Source: JAHDCJ01 sp039028895 (GTDB lineage: Bacteria > Bacteroidota > Bacteroidia > Chitinophagales > Saprospiraceae). Taken from it: a stretch of 64,000 bases of DNA. The first letter of the stretch is position 1. The number at the start of each line of letters is the position of its first letter. Location of the stretch: the NCBI GenBank assembly GCA_039028895.1, contig JBCCHF010000002.1, positions 248,001-312,000 on the forward strand. The letters are read 5' to 3'. A program made the translations under genes and the position numbers. The notes under the pieces are model-generated. The model did not search any database. It was given only the letters and a program-made list of their open reading frames with translations, and was not told the DNA's origin. Positions 25,599 through 33,675 of the stretch are shown here, in pieces.

Positions 25599-26327
25599 AT
25601 GAAAATTAAAATATTGTTCTGCCTGCTTTTAATGACTGCCGGTACCCTGCAAACTGCCTTTGCACAAAAGAAAAAAAATAAAAAGAAACAAAAAACTGAG
25701 CATGCTGATGTGTCTGCTGTTCAGTTTCCTGCTAACTATACCGATTCTATAAGTTATGCTTTCGGTGTTGTACTTGGTCATAACCTGAAAGCAGAAAGCG
25801 TATATGATCTTGATCTGGAGGTTGTTAAAAGAGGGATACAAGCCGTTCTCGGAAGTGAAGAGCTCTTGTTCGAGGGCCAGGAATCCCGTGAATTAGTCAA
25901 TGCCCACATCCAGAATAAAAGAAAAGAGGCCATCCAGCGCAACCTTGAAGAAAGTGAAGCCTTTCTTGCGGAAAATGGCACAAAGGATAATATTCAAACT
26001 ACAGAATCCGGGCTTCAGTATGAGATTCTGGTGGAGGGTGACGGCCCTGTCCCTACCATTAACGATAAAGTTAAAACGCATTACCATGGCACCCTCGTGG
26101 ATGGCACTGTATTTGACAGCTCTGTAAAAAGGGGAGAGCCATTAGAATTTCCACTAAAAGGTGTAATTAAAGGCTGGACAGAAGTTCTGCAACTTATGCC
26201 TGTAGGTTCGAAATGGAAGATATACCTCCATCCTAAGCTCGCATATGGTGAACAAGGCGCTGGACAGAAAATAGGACCTAACATGGCCCTTATTTTCGAG
26301 ATTGAACTTTTGGATATTGTAGAGTAA
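25599..26327 (+). CDS. FKBP-type peptidyl-prolyl cis-trans isomerase, exported
   Basis: ATG 25599 follows AGG and starts a signal peptide (LFCLLLMTAGTLQTAFAQ), so I prefer it to a TTG 30 bases upstream. A Lys-rich linker (KKKNKKKQK) leads to an FKBP N-terminal dimerisation domain (SISYAFGVVLGHNLK to EESEAFLAENG). The catalytic FKBP domain is marked by VKTHYHGTLVDGTVFDSS, GVIKGWTEVLQLMPVGSKW and HPKLAYGEQGAG. This is the FkpA/Mip architecture, a periplasmic folding catalyst. Active-site aromatics and Asp appear intact. A short hairpin, TAAGCCT to AGGCTTA (26325-26344), overlaps its stop codon. Confidence 0.9.
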   Translation: MKIKILFCLLLMTAGTLQTAFAQKKKNKKKQKTEHADVSAVQFPANYTDSISYAFGVVLGHNLKAESVYDLDLEVVKRGIQAVLGSEELLFEGQESRELVNAHIQNKRKEAIQRNLEESEAFLAENGTKDNIQTTESGLQYEILVEGDGPVPTINDKVKTHYHGTLVDGTVFDSSVKRGEPLEFPLKGVIKGWTEVLQLMPVGSKWKIYLHPKLAYGEQGAGQKIGPNMALIFEIELLDIVE

Positions 26328-26370
26328 GCCTGCTGAAAGGCTTAATTGGTGTTCTCCAAATTCAGTTTTC

Positions 26371-27492
26371 CTACGCTACTATTTCGATATAGTTGCGGTG
26401 GGCCCATTCGTCGGTTCCTACTTTTAGCCAATCATCTTCTTCGTCAAAAATGCGGACGACATCCCCTCTCGTAAGTCGTTTTACTTTTTCGAAATTGGAC
26501 CCGGGGCCTTCCCGAATGATCAATCTGTCTGAAGTCACAAATCCATTTCTGACTTCTGTAAATTTCACATAATTGCCATGAACCCATCTTTCGTTTCCGG
26601 AAAGGTCATCTTTCAGTCTCAGCCATTTCCCAGCTGAATCAGCAACTTCAATGGTTGTTCCATTTTCGAGCTTTCCAATTATTTCATAGCGCGTTCCTGG
26701 CCCTGTCCGAACGTTTAGCCTGTCTCCTTCAAGCGTTACTACGCCACTTTTTGATTTGAGGATGACATCAATATAATTACCGTGAGCCCATTTGTTATCT
26801 CCGATGCGATACCATTTTCCGATTCGATCATAAATATTTACCTCATCTCCAGGCATCAATTTGCCGACAATATCATATGATGAGCCATTTCCGCTTCGGA
26901 TATTCAAAAAGTCATCGACAATGATACGGCCATTTTTCACAGGTTCTACTACCGGCAGGTTGACTTTTGCATTTACATCCTTCCTGAATCTTTGCCATGG
27001 CTCTTCATCAATCATCATTTTTGGGCAATCTTTTCCGGTAATATCGTAATGCCTCCAGAGTTGATAAATCGTGAAATTGTATTTGTTCAAAAGGTGAACG
27101 GTAAGATCTACGGTATTTTGATAAGTCTTTTCCCAATCACCATCTTCATTGACACACATTTCAATTCCGACAAGGAAATAATTGGGATTGCGGTCTCCTT
27201 CAAGGATATTTTCGCCAATTGGTTTATATCTTCTGGCACCGACATGATACCCCACTTCATTATCTGGCAGACATCTTAATATCCGACTATCATCTACCAT
27301 ATAATGAGCAGAAGCATAACGATCAGTAGTATTAAAATAGTTGCGATTGGCCCAGGCATTTGCACCAGGTGAAGTATTGGCGGTCCAGTGTACAATCACC
27401 CCTTTCAGATCGCTAATTGAGTATTTCTTGGGGTCTCTGAGAAAGGGTCTGTTCCTTCTGCTTGTCAGTAAAGCATTTGTAATATCGATCAT
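26371..27492 (-). CDS. N-acetylmuramoyl-L-alanine amidase with three SH3b domains
   Basis: An amidase_2/PGRP domain fills residues 1-180: GVIVHWTAN (first zinc His), YMVDDSRILRCLPDNEVGYHVG, FLVGIEMC and LWRHYDITGKDCPKM (second His and Cys ligand). Three SH3b cell-wall binding repeats follow, each with NIRSGNG / NVRTGPG / IIREGPG and a WAHGNYI-type end, covering residues about 195-373. The zinc triad looks complete. There is no signal peptide, which is unusual for a cell-wall amidase and more like a phage lysin or an enzyme exported by another route. It is 18 bases from the DUF6495 gene upstream, on the same strand. Confidence 0.87.
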   Translation of the reverse strand: MIDITNALLTSRRNRPFLRDPKKYSISDLKGVIVHWTANTSPGANAWANRNYFNTTDRYASAHYMVDDSRILRCLPDNEVGYHVGARRYKPIGENILEGDRNPNYFLVGIEMCVNEDGDWEKTYQNTVDLTVHLLNKYNFTIYQLWRHYDITGKDCPKMMIDEEPWQRFRKDVNAKVNLPVVEPVKNGRIIVDDFLNIRSGNGSSYDIVGKLMPGDEVNIYDRIGKWYRIGDNKWAHGNYIDVILKSKSGVVTLEGDRLNVRTGPGTRYEIIGKLENGTTIEVADSAGKWLRLKDDLSGNERWVHGNYVKFTEVRNGFVTSDRLIIREGPGSNFEKVKRLTRGDVVRIFDEEDDWLKVGTDEWAHRNYIEIVA

Positions 27493-27510
27493 TGGGATAA
27501 GAGGTTTGTA

Positions 27511-27975
27511 TTAAGATTCCATTAGTTTTTTCATCATTTCGAAAACTTGGGGAGAAGCAATTGAGCAACCAATATCAAGCATTCCAAATATTTCAGACTC
27601 TCTTTCGCCTTGATATGCTTTTTCTCCTGAATAAATTTCAGCGCCACTTTCAGAAAGATCGGCAGTAGTAATTTGCTTGGTCAGATCAAGTTCACTGAAT
27701 TCTGAAATGGAGAGTCCTATCATGCTAATATTTGCTTTACCACAATGAAATACTTTCCAGTCATATGGCGTCCGAAGTTCAAGATACTTAATTTTCTCCA
27801 GCACTTTTTGCAAAACAATATCACTAAATTGTTCGATCAGAGCATTTACCTTTTCCGGGTTATCGCTTTTCAGTTTTTCCCAGTCATTACCAGTGATCGT
27901 ATTGGCAGACAAAAACTCAATAAACTCATTTTCAAGCTCTTTTAATTCCTCGTTGCTTAGTCTTCTGTATTTCAT
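27511..27975 (-). CDS. DUF6495-like Bacteroidota protein
   Basis: The 154-residue cytoplasmic protein begins MKYRRLSNEELKELENEFI and contains DWEKLKSDNPEKVN, VLQKVLEKIKYLE and WKVFHCGKANISMIGLS. This pattern matches my memory of DUF6495, a conserved, uncharacterised family of the phylum. The C-terminus (GCSIASPQVFEMMKKLMES) is also conserved-looking. It has one Cys-Gly site (HCGKA) but no enzymatic motif I know. It is first in a two-gene unit with the SH3b amidase. Confidence 0.7.
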   Translation of the reverse strand: MKYRRLSNEELKELENEFIEFLSANTITGNDWEKLKSDNPEKVNALIEQFSDIVLQKVLEKIKYLELRTPYDWKVFHCGKANISMIGLSISEFSELDLTKQITTADLSESGAEIYSGEKAYQGERESEIFGMLDIGCSIASPQVFEMMKKLMES

Positions 27976-28179
27976 AAAAATATGCTTAGGGTTTTCCCGT
28001 TAAAAAGTTGGGAAATGAAAAATCCATAACAATCTTCAATTATCAATGTTCAAACAAATCTATTCTTGTTTAAAAAGAAAAGTTGAACTAATTTAGCAAA
28101 CCAAAGTTCTTATTATAGACACATTTGCAAGAATTATCTTGTATTTGTTAAAAGAAAAAAGATTGTTAAAGAGATTGCT

Positions 28180-28209
28180 TTTGAATAAAGGATAATTTAA
28201 CAACTTTTG
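28180..28209 (+). promoter_or_regulatory. Candidate Bacteroidota promoter for the structured interval
   Basis: TTTG (28180-28183), an 18-base spacer and AACTTTTG (28202-28209) match the TTTG/TAnnTTTG consensus in all but the first base of the -7 element. Transcription would start near 28214, right at the first of several inverted repeats, and run toward the terminator at 28434 and the GGT gene. Confidence 0.45.
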
Positions 28210-28213
28210 CAGG

Positions 28214-28463
28214 AATCTGAGGCCTCTGTTAGCTACTGAAGCAACAAGCTACAGATTCTTTTGCCCATACAATGAATCGTCTTTGAATCTACAATTATCC
28301 AATTGGGGTTTAACTCAAAGGAGGTAGGGCGGGCCTCAGCCGTTGACTTGTCCGGCTTACTTAACCCAGTGCTAAGTAACAAGGGGATTACTGAACTTCT
28401 TTGGCGGCTCCAACCATGTCTTTCTGAGGTTTCAAAGACCCCCTTTGTATGGGTTTTTTTTTG
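28214..28463 (+). ncRNA. Candidate structured RNA (small RNA or 5' leader of the GGT gene)
   Basis: About 250 bases between a promoter-like site and a terminator contain dense inverted repeats and no credible ORF. GAATCTG (28213-28219) pairs with CAGATTC (28252-28258). CTGAGGCC (28217-28224) pairs perfectly with GGCCTCAG (28332-28339), but the same CCTCAG can instead pair with CTGAGG at 28424-28429. GCCGTTGA (28339-28346) pairs with TTGGCGGC (28401-28408) using G-U pairs. TTACTTA (28357-28363) and TAAGTAA (28373-28379) form a 7-base hairpin with a 9-base loop. I do not recognise the class; 6S-like RNA or a switch leader are both possible. Confidence 0.5.
28434..28462 (+). terminator. Rho-independent terminator ahead of the GGT gene
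   Basis: AAAGACCC (28434-28441) and GGGTTTTT (from 28451) form a stem around CCTTTGTAT, followed by T to 28462. An overlapping 5-base hairpin CAAAG/CTTTG (loop ACCCC) competes with it. It ends 43 bases before the ATG of the gamma-glutamyltransferase gene, so it either ends an independent RNA or attenuates that gene. Confidence 0.65.
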
Positions 28464-28505
28464 TCTGTACCTTAGGTGTTCAGACCAATTGACTCCCAGC
28501 ACCTG

Positions 28506-30023
28506 ATGAGGACAAAAACCAAAGGAATAATAACAGCCGGACATCCGCAGACGGCCAATTCTGCTAAACTAATTTTAGGCGAAGGCGGTAATGCATTTGA
28601 TGCCGCTGTTGCCGCCTTGTACACCACATTTATCACTGAGAGCTGTATGAGTTCTGCCGGAGGTGGGGCTTTCGCCAATATTTTCACAAGTAAAGGCCAT
28701 TCATACCTGTTTGACTTTTTCTGTCAGACACCCATTCACAAAAAGTCGGTTGACCAGGCTGAGTTTTATCCAATAACAGTTGATTTTGGGGGAACTACTG
28801 AAGATTTCCATATAGGAATGGGGGCAATTGGGGTACCTGGCACCATTGCAGGTATTTATGCCATACACGAGCATCTATGTACACTGCCGATGCATATATT
28901 GGTGCAACCGGCAATAGATGTTTGTAATGGTGGTGCATTGGTAGATGATTTCCAATTTTTTGACTTTAAAGTTCTTCAGGAAATTTTAAAGGTTGATCAG
29001 CAATCAAGAGGTATTTTCTTTCCCAATGGGGAATTGGTTCGGGAAGGAGGTTTCATCAAAATGGAAAAACTGGCCGATTTCCTGAACGTACTTGCAATTG
29101 AAGGTAAAGATCTTTTTTATAAAGGTGAAATCTCCAAAATGGTTGATGAAGCTTGTCAAACGAGAGGCGGTTTCCTGTCAAGGGCAGATTTTGAAAACTA
29201 CTCAGTCAATATCCTTGAACCTCTCCGCTTCAGCTATGAAGACAAAACCATACTTACGAATCCTATGCCCAGTATGGGAGGGAGTTTAATGGCGATTGGC
29301 TTAAAACATCTTGAAAATATTCCTTCAGGCTTTGATCTTCATTCTCCTCAGCACACAGCCATGTTTTATGATACCCTCAAAGTCATGGACAACCAGGATA
29401 AAACTCCATTTGGCCTGGCAGAAAAACTGGCTCAGCTTGGTGTCAGCTTCAATGTGACTACTTTACCAGGCGCAAAAAAATGGGGAAGCACCACCCATTT
29501 AAATATTCTTGATGAATTTGACAATGCTATTTCGATAACCTCATCTAATGGAGAAGGTAGTGGTTATATGGTACCAGGCACGCAGATTATGATGAACAAT
29601 ATGCTTGGTGAATCCGCTTTATTGCCAAATGGATTTCACAGTTGGGAACAGAATGTAAGGTTATCGTCAATGATGAGTCCAAGTTTAGTGCTTGATAAGG
29701 AAGGAAAGATTGAATATGTGCTTGGATCAGGAGGTGCAAGTCGCATTCCAAGGGCAATCTTGCAAGTTATTTATTATTTGATTGACAAAGGGCTAACTGT
29801 CGACGAGGCTGTACATGCCCACAGAGCCCACCTCGAGCACAAGGAGTTTAACCTTGAACCTGGTTTTTCAACAGAAATAAAGAAAAATATTGAGGCAAGC
29901 ATCAACCTTTGGGATACACAGTCTATGTATTTCGGAGGAGTTCATACCATTGCCAAGCGTGGTGAAAGCTTTGAAGGCAGTGGAGACAGGAGACGATCAG
30001 GGGTCGTCGTAAGAGCGGATTAA
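28506..30023 (+). CDS. Gamma-glutamyltransferase-family Ntn hydrolase
   Basis: ATG 28506 (MRTKTKGIITAGHPQTAN) is preferred to GTG 28476. The protein shows GGT landmarks: GGNAFDAAVAALYTT, SSAGGGAFA, the autoprocessing site WGSTTHLNILDEFDNAISIT (nucleophile Thr about 329), EGSGYMVPGTQIMMNNM and GSGGASRIPRAI. The family makes an inactive precursor that cleaves before this Thr to give two subunits. Classic GGTs are exported, but no signal peptide is seen here, which suggests a cytoplasmic acylase/GGT-like paralogue acting on gamma-glutamyl or other amides. It follows the structured RNA interval and ends one base before the convergent gene. Confidence 0.87.
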   Translation: MRTKTKGIITAGHPQTANSAKLILGEGGNAFDAAVAALYTTFITESCMSSAGGGAFANIFTSKGHSYLFDFFCQTPIHKKSVDQAEFYPITVDFGGTTEDFHIGMGAIGVPGTIAGIYAIHEHLCTLPMHILVQPAIDVCNGGALVDDFQFFDFKVLQEILKVDQQSRGIFFPNGELVREGGFIKMEKLADFLNVLAIEGKDLFYKGEISKMVDEACQTRGGFLSRADFENYSVNILEPLRFSYEDKTILTNPMPSMGGSLMAIGLKHLENIPSGFDLHSPQHTAMFYDTLKVMDNQDKTPFGLAEKLAQLGVSFNVTTLPGAKKWGSTTHLNILDEFDNAISITSSNGEGSGYMVPGTQIMMNNMLGESALLPNGFHSWEQNVRLSSMMSPSLVLDKEGKIEYVLGSGGASRIPRAILQVIYYLIDKGLTVDEAVHAHRAHLEHKEFNLEPGFSTEIKKNIEASINLWDTQSMYFGGVHTIAKRGESFEGSGDRRRSGVVVRAD

Positions 30024-30024
30024 C

Positions 30025-30471
30025 TTACTGCTTTTCCAGTGCCAGTGTTCCCGGCACTTTAATTTGCTGAGTTTGCTCTAACTCAATAATATTTCGAGTC
30101 TTTCCAACAGTTTTAAATACGGCATCTCCATTAATTGGATAAGAAAACTCAATTTTACCTTCAATTGCCATTGTAGCATTTGATCTGTCATCCTTCCAAA
30201 GTACAACAACCTGAAGCTGGTACTTTTTAGTTTCAGGATGCATTCTCCAGTTTTTTACTGACAATTCCTTGAAGCTTTTTGAGCCTTGCCAAAGCTTATC
30301 CAGCAATGTGTTTTTCACATGGTTTTGAAGCCATTTATGGATGGCTTCCTGCTCCAATGTAATTGCGGATTTAACCTGCGGATTGACATCAACTGTTGGT
30401 TGGGCCGATATTTGCAGGCAAAACCACGACAATAATACCGTGATAATAATGTCACTTGCAGTCCTACTCAT
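30025..30471 (-). CDS. Small exported protein of unknown function
   Basis: The 148-residue product has an N-terminal signal peptide (IIITVLLSWFCLQISAQ) and a compact alpha/beta body containing QEAIHKWLQNHVKNTLLDKLW, YQLQVVVLWKDDRS and IEGKIEFSYPINGDAVF. No family is recognised and no catalytic motif stands out. It should be periplasmic. It converges with the GGT gene with a single base between stops and is separately transcribed. Confidence 0.6.
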   Translation of the reverse strand: MSRTASDIIITVLLSWFCLQISAQPTVDVNPQVKSAITLEQEAIHKWLQNHVKNTLLDKLWQGSKSFKELSVKNWRMHPETKKYQLQVVVLWKDDRSNATMAIEGKIEFSYPINGDAVFKTVGKTRNIIELEQTQQIKVPGTLALEKQ

Positions 30472-30628
30472 CTGTCCTAGTTTTGAAATATAATAGACTA
30501 CAGGCTTATTTCAATGTTCTGACAACAAGGTAATCCAGATGAACGGATAGAGTATATGAAAAAAGTATATTATGTGACATGACATTAAATTATCCCTTTT
30601 CAAGCCTGTTTTATGTAATTTTGAGCTC

Positions 30629-32350
30629 ATGATTTATTCGAGAGGAATGAGGAGAAACTTCAAAAGTATGTTGCATATCCTGACTTTAATATTAAGTTCA
30701 GCTCTCCTACCCTATTACCTTCTTGCACAATCAGATACACTTTCTTCAAAGCAAGTAGAAGCGTTTAACTTGTATGTTGAATTCACAAACGACAACATCC
30801 ATGCCTTATGGAACTATCATAATGAGTTCACAAAATTCAATAAAGAACTTCTCCAATACCAGGAGATGACGCCAGAGAAGAGAGTAAGTTCATCGCTGTC
30901 CTTCAAAGACAAACCTTTTTTGCATTTAGATGAGGATTATAAAATTCTTCCGTGGAAGTCTTATTATAAAACCAGACAGAATAGCACATATCTTCCCTAT
31001 GGGGTCGCTAACCAGTTAAATGCTTTTCTGACCTCTATTTGGGGTTGCACTGAAAATATTGAAGCCGTCTCAGAACAACTGGACGCTCATGTCAATTCCG
31101 GATTGGAAAAAAATGACCAATGGATCAATGAGGCTTACCGTATTCTTGGATTGGCAGAAGAGCAATATACACAGTTTCATGAACTGACTCATAACCTGGA
31201 ATTTGGATTACAATCTGGTTATGAGATGTTTGCTCCACCAAACAAGAATGACCCTTTTGTCAAAAAAGCAATATTACTTTTGAATCTCATTTCACCTTGT
31301 TCCGATATTATGGAAGCCATGAGGGCCGATGATCTCGAAGGCGTAGAGGCAGGTTTAGTTGATTTGAATGTTATGCGGGAACTATATATCGAAGAAATTG
31401 GTGAACAGTTGAATGAAGTCAGATTCCTTGGCGATGACAATCCGGAACCACATATCAGGTATGATTTCATTTTGAGGCAAATTGATAATTTCCGCAAATA
31501 TGCCAGAACTTATCTTGACAAATTCGATGTTGAATACAAATTACCGCACGGCAATTCATGGTTCTATTATAATAATCGGCTGATCAACCAATTCAACAGG
31601 TTTGGCAGGGGTCTTGCCTTACAATACAATCATTACGTTGACTCTACCGATGTAGCGATGCTAAAGATACTCGAAGCACCAAACTGGATGAAAGCAACTG
31701 AGCCTGGAGATTTCGAAATTCCGGAATCCTTTGTAGAGAAGCTTCCCCAAGATACTACGCTTCCAGTACCAGGTGCCATTTCTTTGGAAGGGTATGCCTA
31801 TAATAATCTGGTATTTTTATTGGATGTTTCCAGTTCAATGAATAAACCAGGAAAGCTCGATCTTTTACAATCGTCATTCAAGTTCCTTGTTAACCTGATG
31901 CGGCCACAAGACAGAGTTTCTATTGTGACTTACTCGGGTGATGCAAAAGTCGTTCTTCCTTCAACATCAGCCGTTGAAAAAATTAAAATCATCCAAGCCA
32001 TTGACAGTCTGGAGTCAAAGGGAACTTCGCAGGTAATTGAAGGCTTTCAGGCAGCTAAAAGTGAGGCTAAGCGCCATTTCATCAATGATGGCAATAATAA
32101 AATCATATTGGCATCTGATGGTGCTTTTAGCGAAGACAAACAATTATCAAAACTGGTCAGGGAACTTGGTAAAGAAAATATTTCGTTAACGGTTTTCTAC
32201 TATAGCCAAACCGAAAAACCTGAGGAAGCCAACAGGTTACGAAAACTGTCCAGGCTGGGCAAGGGGAATTATACGCATATCAGTGAATCAAACTCTGATA
32301 AGATTATGGTCAGGGAAGCCCAGAAGGTTAAAGAATCATCTAACGAGTGA
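30629..32350 (+). CDS. Exported von Willebrand factor A-domain protein
   Basis: A signal peptide (MLHILTLILSSALLPYYLLAQ) follows a short basic N-terminus. An ATG at 30647, just after AGAGGA, is a possible alternative start. Residues about 30-370 form a helical region of unknown fold with many aromatic and acidic residues. The C-terminal 190 residues are a vWA domain: FLLDVSSSMN (MIDAS DxSxS), IVTYSGDAKVV, ESKGTSQVIEG (MIDAS Thr region) and IILASDGAFSE. The metal site looks complete, so it should bind a protein ligand in the periplasm. It stands alone with no MoxR or BatA partner nearby. Confidence 0.8.
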   Translation: MIYSRGMRRNFKSMLHILTLILSSALLPYYLLAQSDTLSSKQVEAFNLYVEFTNDNIHALWNYHNEFTKFNKELLQYQEMTPEKRVSSSLSFKDKPFLHLDEDYKILPWKSYYKTRQNSTYLPYGVANQLNAFLTSIWGCTENIEAVSEQLDAHVNSGLEKNDQWINEAYRILGLAEEQYTQFHELTHNLEFGLQSGYEMFAPPNKNDPFVKKAILLLNLISPCSDIMEAMRADDLEGVEAGLVDLNVMRELYIEEIGEQLNEVRFLGDDNPEPHIRYDFILRQIDNFRKYARTYLDKFDVEYKLPHGNSWFYYNNRLINQFNRFGRGLALQYNHYVDSTDVAMLKILEAPNWMKATEPGDFEIPESFVEKLPQDTTLPVPGAISLEGYAYNNLVFLLDVSSSMNKPGKLDLLQSSFKFLVNLMRPQDRVSIVTYSGDAKVVLPSTSAVEKIKIIQAIDSLESKGTSQVIEGFQAAKSEAKRHFINDGNNKIILASDGAFSEDKQLSKLVRELGKENISLTVFYYSQTEKPEEANRLRKLSRLGKGNYTHISESNSDKIMVREAQKVKESSNE

Positions 32351-32406
32351 TTTCGGCCTATCTTTATTTGGATTGAATACAAATAAAATCTATCTTTGAC
32401 CTCGTG

Positions 32407-32592
32407 ATGAATGAAGCTCTTCTCCAAGCAGACCCTATAGATTGGCTGGAACTACCGGAGATTTCTCCCTTGATTGAGTTGGACATAGTTCCAAAGATCA
32501 AGTATAAAAAGAAATGCTGCCGAAAATATAAGAAGGGTAAACGTTGTAAGAGATGCCCCGGGAGAATGAAAGCGGACAAGTTCAGGGCCTAG
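32407..32592 (+). CDS. Small Cys/Lys-rich protein
   Basis: ATG 32407 (MNEALLQADPIDWLELPE) is preferred to GTG 32404. The 61-residue product has an acidic, Leu/Pro-rich N-terminal half and a strongly basic C-terminal half, KKKCCRKYKKGKRCKRCPG, with four Cys as CC...C..C. The composition is far from that of a random frame, and similar C-terminal KCC-x-KYKK-x-K-x-C-x-x-CP tails are known to me from short Bacteroidota hypothetical proteins. The Cys set could bind one zinc and the Lys/Arg run could bind nucleic acid; both are inference. It lies between a vWA gene and a converging cytochrome operon. Confidence 0.6.
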   Translation: MNEALLQADPIDWLELPEISPLIELDIVPKIKYKKKCCRKYKKGKRCKRCPGRMKADKFRA

Positions 32593-32603
32593 CCAAAACC
32601 TTA

Positions 32604-33014
32604 CTACTCCACATTACAATTTTTCAATTTTTCAATCACATCTTCGTAAGAAGTATACCCATTTTTATTACCCCACTCGTTATTAATGTAATTGATGATA
32701 TTAGCTATCTGAATCTCTGTCAAAAGGTTGTTGGCAGGCATGGGTTGATTATAAGTCACTCCGTTGACCAAAATCTCTCCTTCCAGCCCATGACGGATGA
32801 TACATGCTAACTGATCCTTATTTTTGACCAGATAATCGGATCCGGCTAAAGGGGGGATAAGTCCCGCCAATGCTTGCCCATCGGCCTGGTGACAATTTTG
32901 GCAATTCGTTTCGTAAAGATTTTTGCCCTGTTTGTATGGATTGGAATCAAATGAAAGACAAGAACAATACAACACAACAATGAGTAATATGCAACCGAAA
33001 AGCAGTTTATTCAT
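32604..33014 (-). CDS. Monohaem cytochrome c lipoprotein
   Basis: A hydrophobic leader with lipoprotein-like Cys (VLYCSC, about residues 16-19) precedes a small class I cytochrome c domain: NCQNCHQADGQ (CxxCH haem site), LIPPLAGSDYL, and the distal Met loop NQPMPANNLLTEIQIANIINYI. The length of 136 residues fits a membrane-anchored electron carrier in the periplasm. Its ATG overlaps the end of the SCO gene by 8 bases (ATGAATAA), so the three genes form one coupled operon. It may carry electrons toward an oxidase or reductase not in the window. Confidence 0.88.
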   Translation of the reverse strand: MNKLLFGCILLIVVLYCSCLSFDSNPYKQGKNLYETNCQNCHQADGQALAGLIPPLAGSDYLVKNKDQLACIIRHGLEGEILVNGVTYNQPMPANNLLTEIQIANIINYINNEWGNKNGYTSYEDVIEKLKNCNVE

Positions 33015-33675
33015 TATTGTCGGTCAACTTTAGTAGCAAATCAATATCCTGCATCAGTTCATCAACCGCTTCTTCATCTGTACCATCATAAATCCCTCTA
33101 ACCCTGAAATCAGGATCAACTAAAACCAAACCGCCGCTATGGGTGTACCCTCCTGGTGCATTTGAGTCTTCTTCAGCTGCGATGAAATACGACCTAGCCA
33201 TATTATAAATATGGTCTCTTTCTCCGGTAACCAATTGCCAGCGATCAGATCCGATCTTCAGTTTACTTGCATAATCCTTCAAAACAGGTACTGAATCATG
33301 TCGGGTGTCGATACTATGGGAGAGCAGTTTAATCTTGTCATTATCAGCATATTTGTTGTAAACCCTTAACATCTGTCCTTTTACAGTTGGGCAAATTGTC
33401 GGGCAGGTAGTAAAAAAGAAATCCGCAATGTAAATATTGTCGTGAAAGGTGGTCTTTGTCACTTTGTTACTATCCTGATCCCAAAATGAGAACTCCGGTA
33501 TGGTGTGCCAAACGGTATCAATAATTTTTTGTCCGCCCTCTTCCCTTTCGATATAATCATGCATGCCTAGAACAGGAAGTGTGGTTTTTTTCTTGTCAGA
33601 ACAACTGAAATACAAGATCGGGATCAAGCTCAGAATTAACAGCCGTCCCGCAATTTTCAATTTTAAATTATTCAT
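33007..33675 (-). CDS. SCO1/SenC-family copper chaperone-like lipoprotein
   Basis: The leader ends in YFSC (lipobox-like, about residue 25). The thioredoxin-fold domain has FFTTCPTICPTVKGQMLRVY (CxxxC copper site), LLSHSIDTRHDSVPVLKDYA, WQLVTGERDHIYNMARSYF and the late His in YTHSGGLVLVDPD. The CxxxC and His ligands for copper are all present. SCO proteins deliver copper to the CuA site of cytochrome oxidase or act as thiol-disulfide reductases. The next gene encodes a cytochrome c, consistent with respiratory assembly. It is coupled on both sides by 8-base overlaps. Confidence 0.9.
   Translation of the reverse strand: MNNLKLKIAGRLLILSLIPILYFSCSDKKKTTLPVLGMHDYIEREEGGQKIIDTVWHTIPEFSFWDQDSNKVTKTTFHDNIYIADFFFTTCPTICPTVKGQMLRVYNKYADNDKIKLLSHSIDTRHDSVPVLKDYASKLKIGSDRWQLVTGERDHIYNMARSYFIAAEEDSNAPGGYTHSGGLVLVDPDFRVRGIYDGTDEEAVDELMQDIDLLLKLTDNNE

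Noticed and set aside
28214..28463. tmRNA, RNase P RNA or SRP RNA identity for the structured interval
   Set aside because: None of the conserved cores (tag ORF with tRNA-like ends, GAGGAAAGTCC, GGAAGG-AGCA loop) are present. A 6S-like RNA could not be confirmed.
28233..28544. 103-residue minus-strand ORF across the structured interval
   Set aside because: The translation is low-quality, crosses the terminator and GGT start, and has no features. The interval is better explained as RNA.
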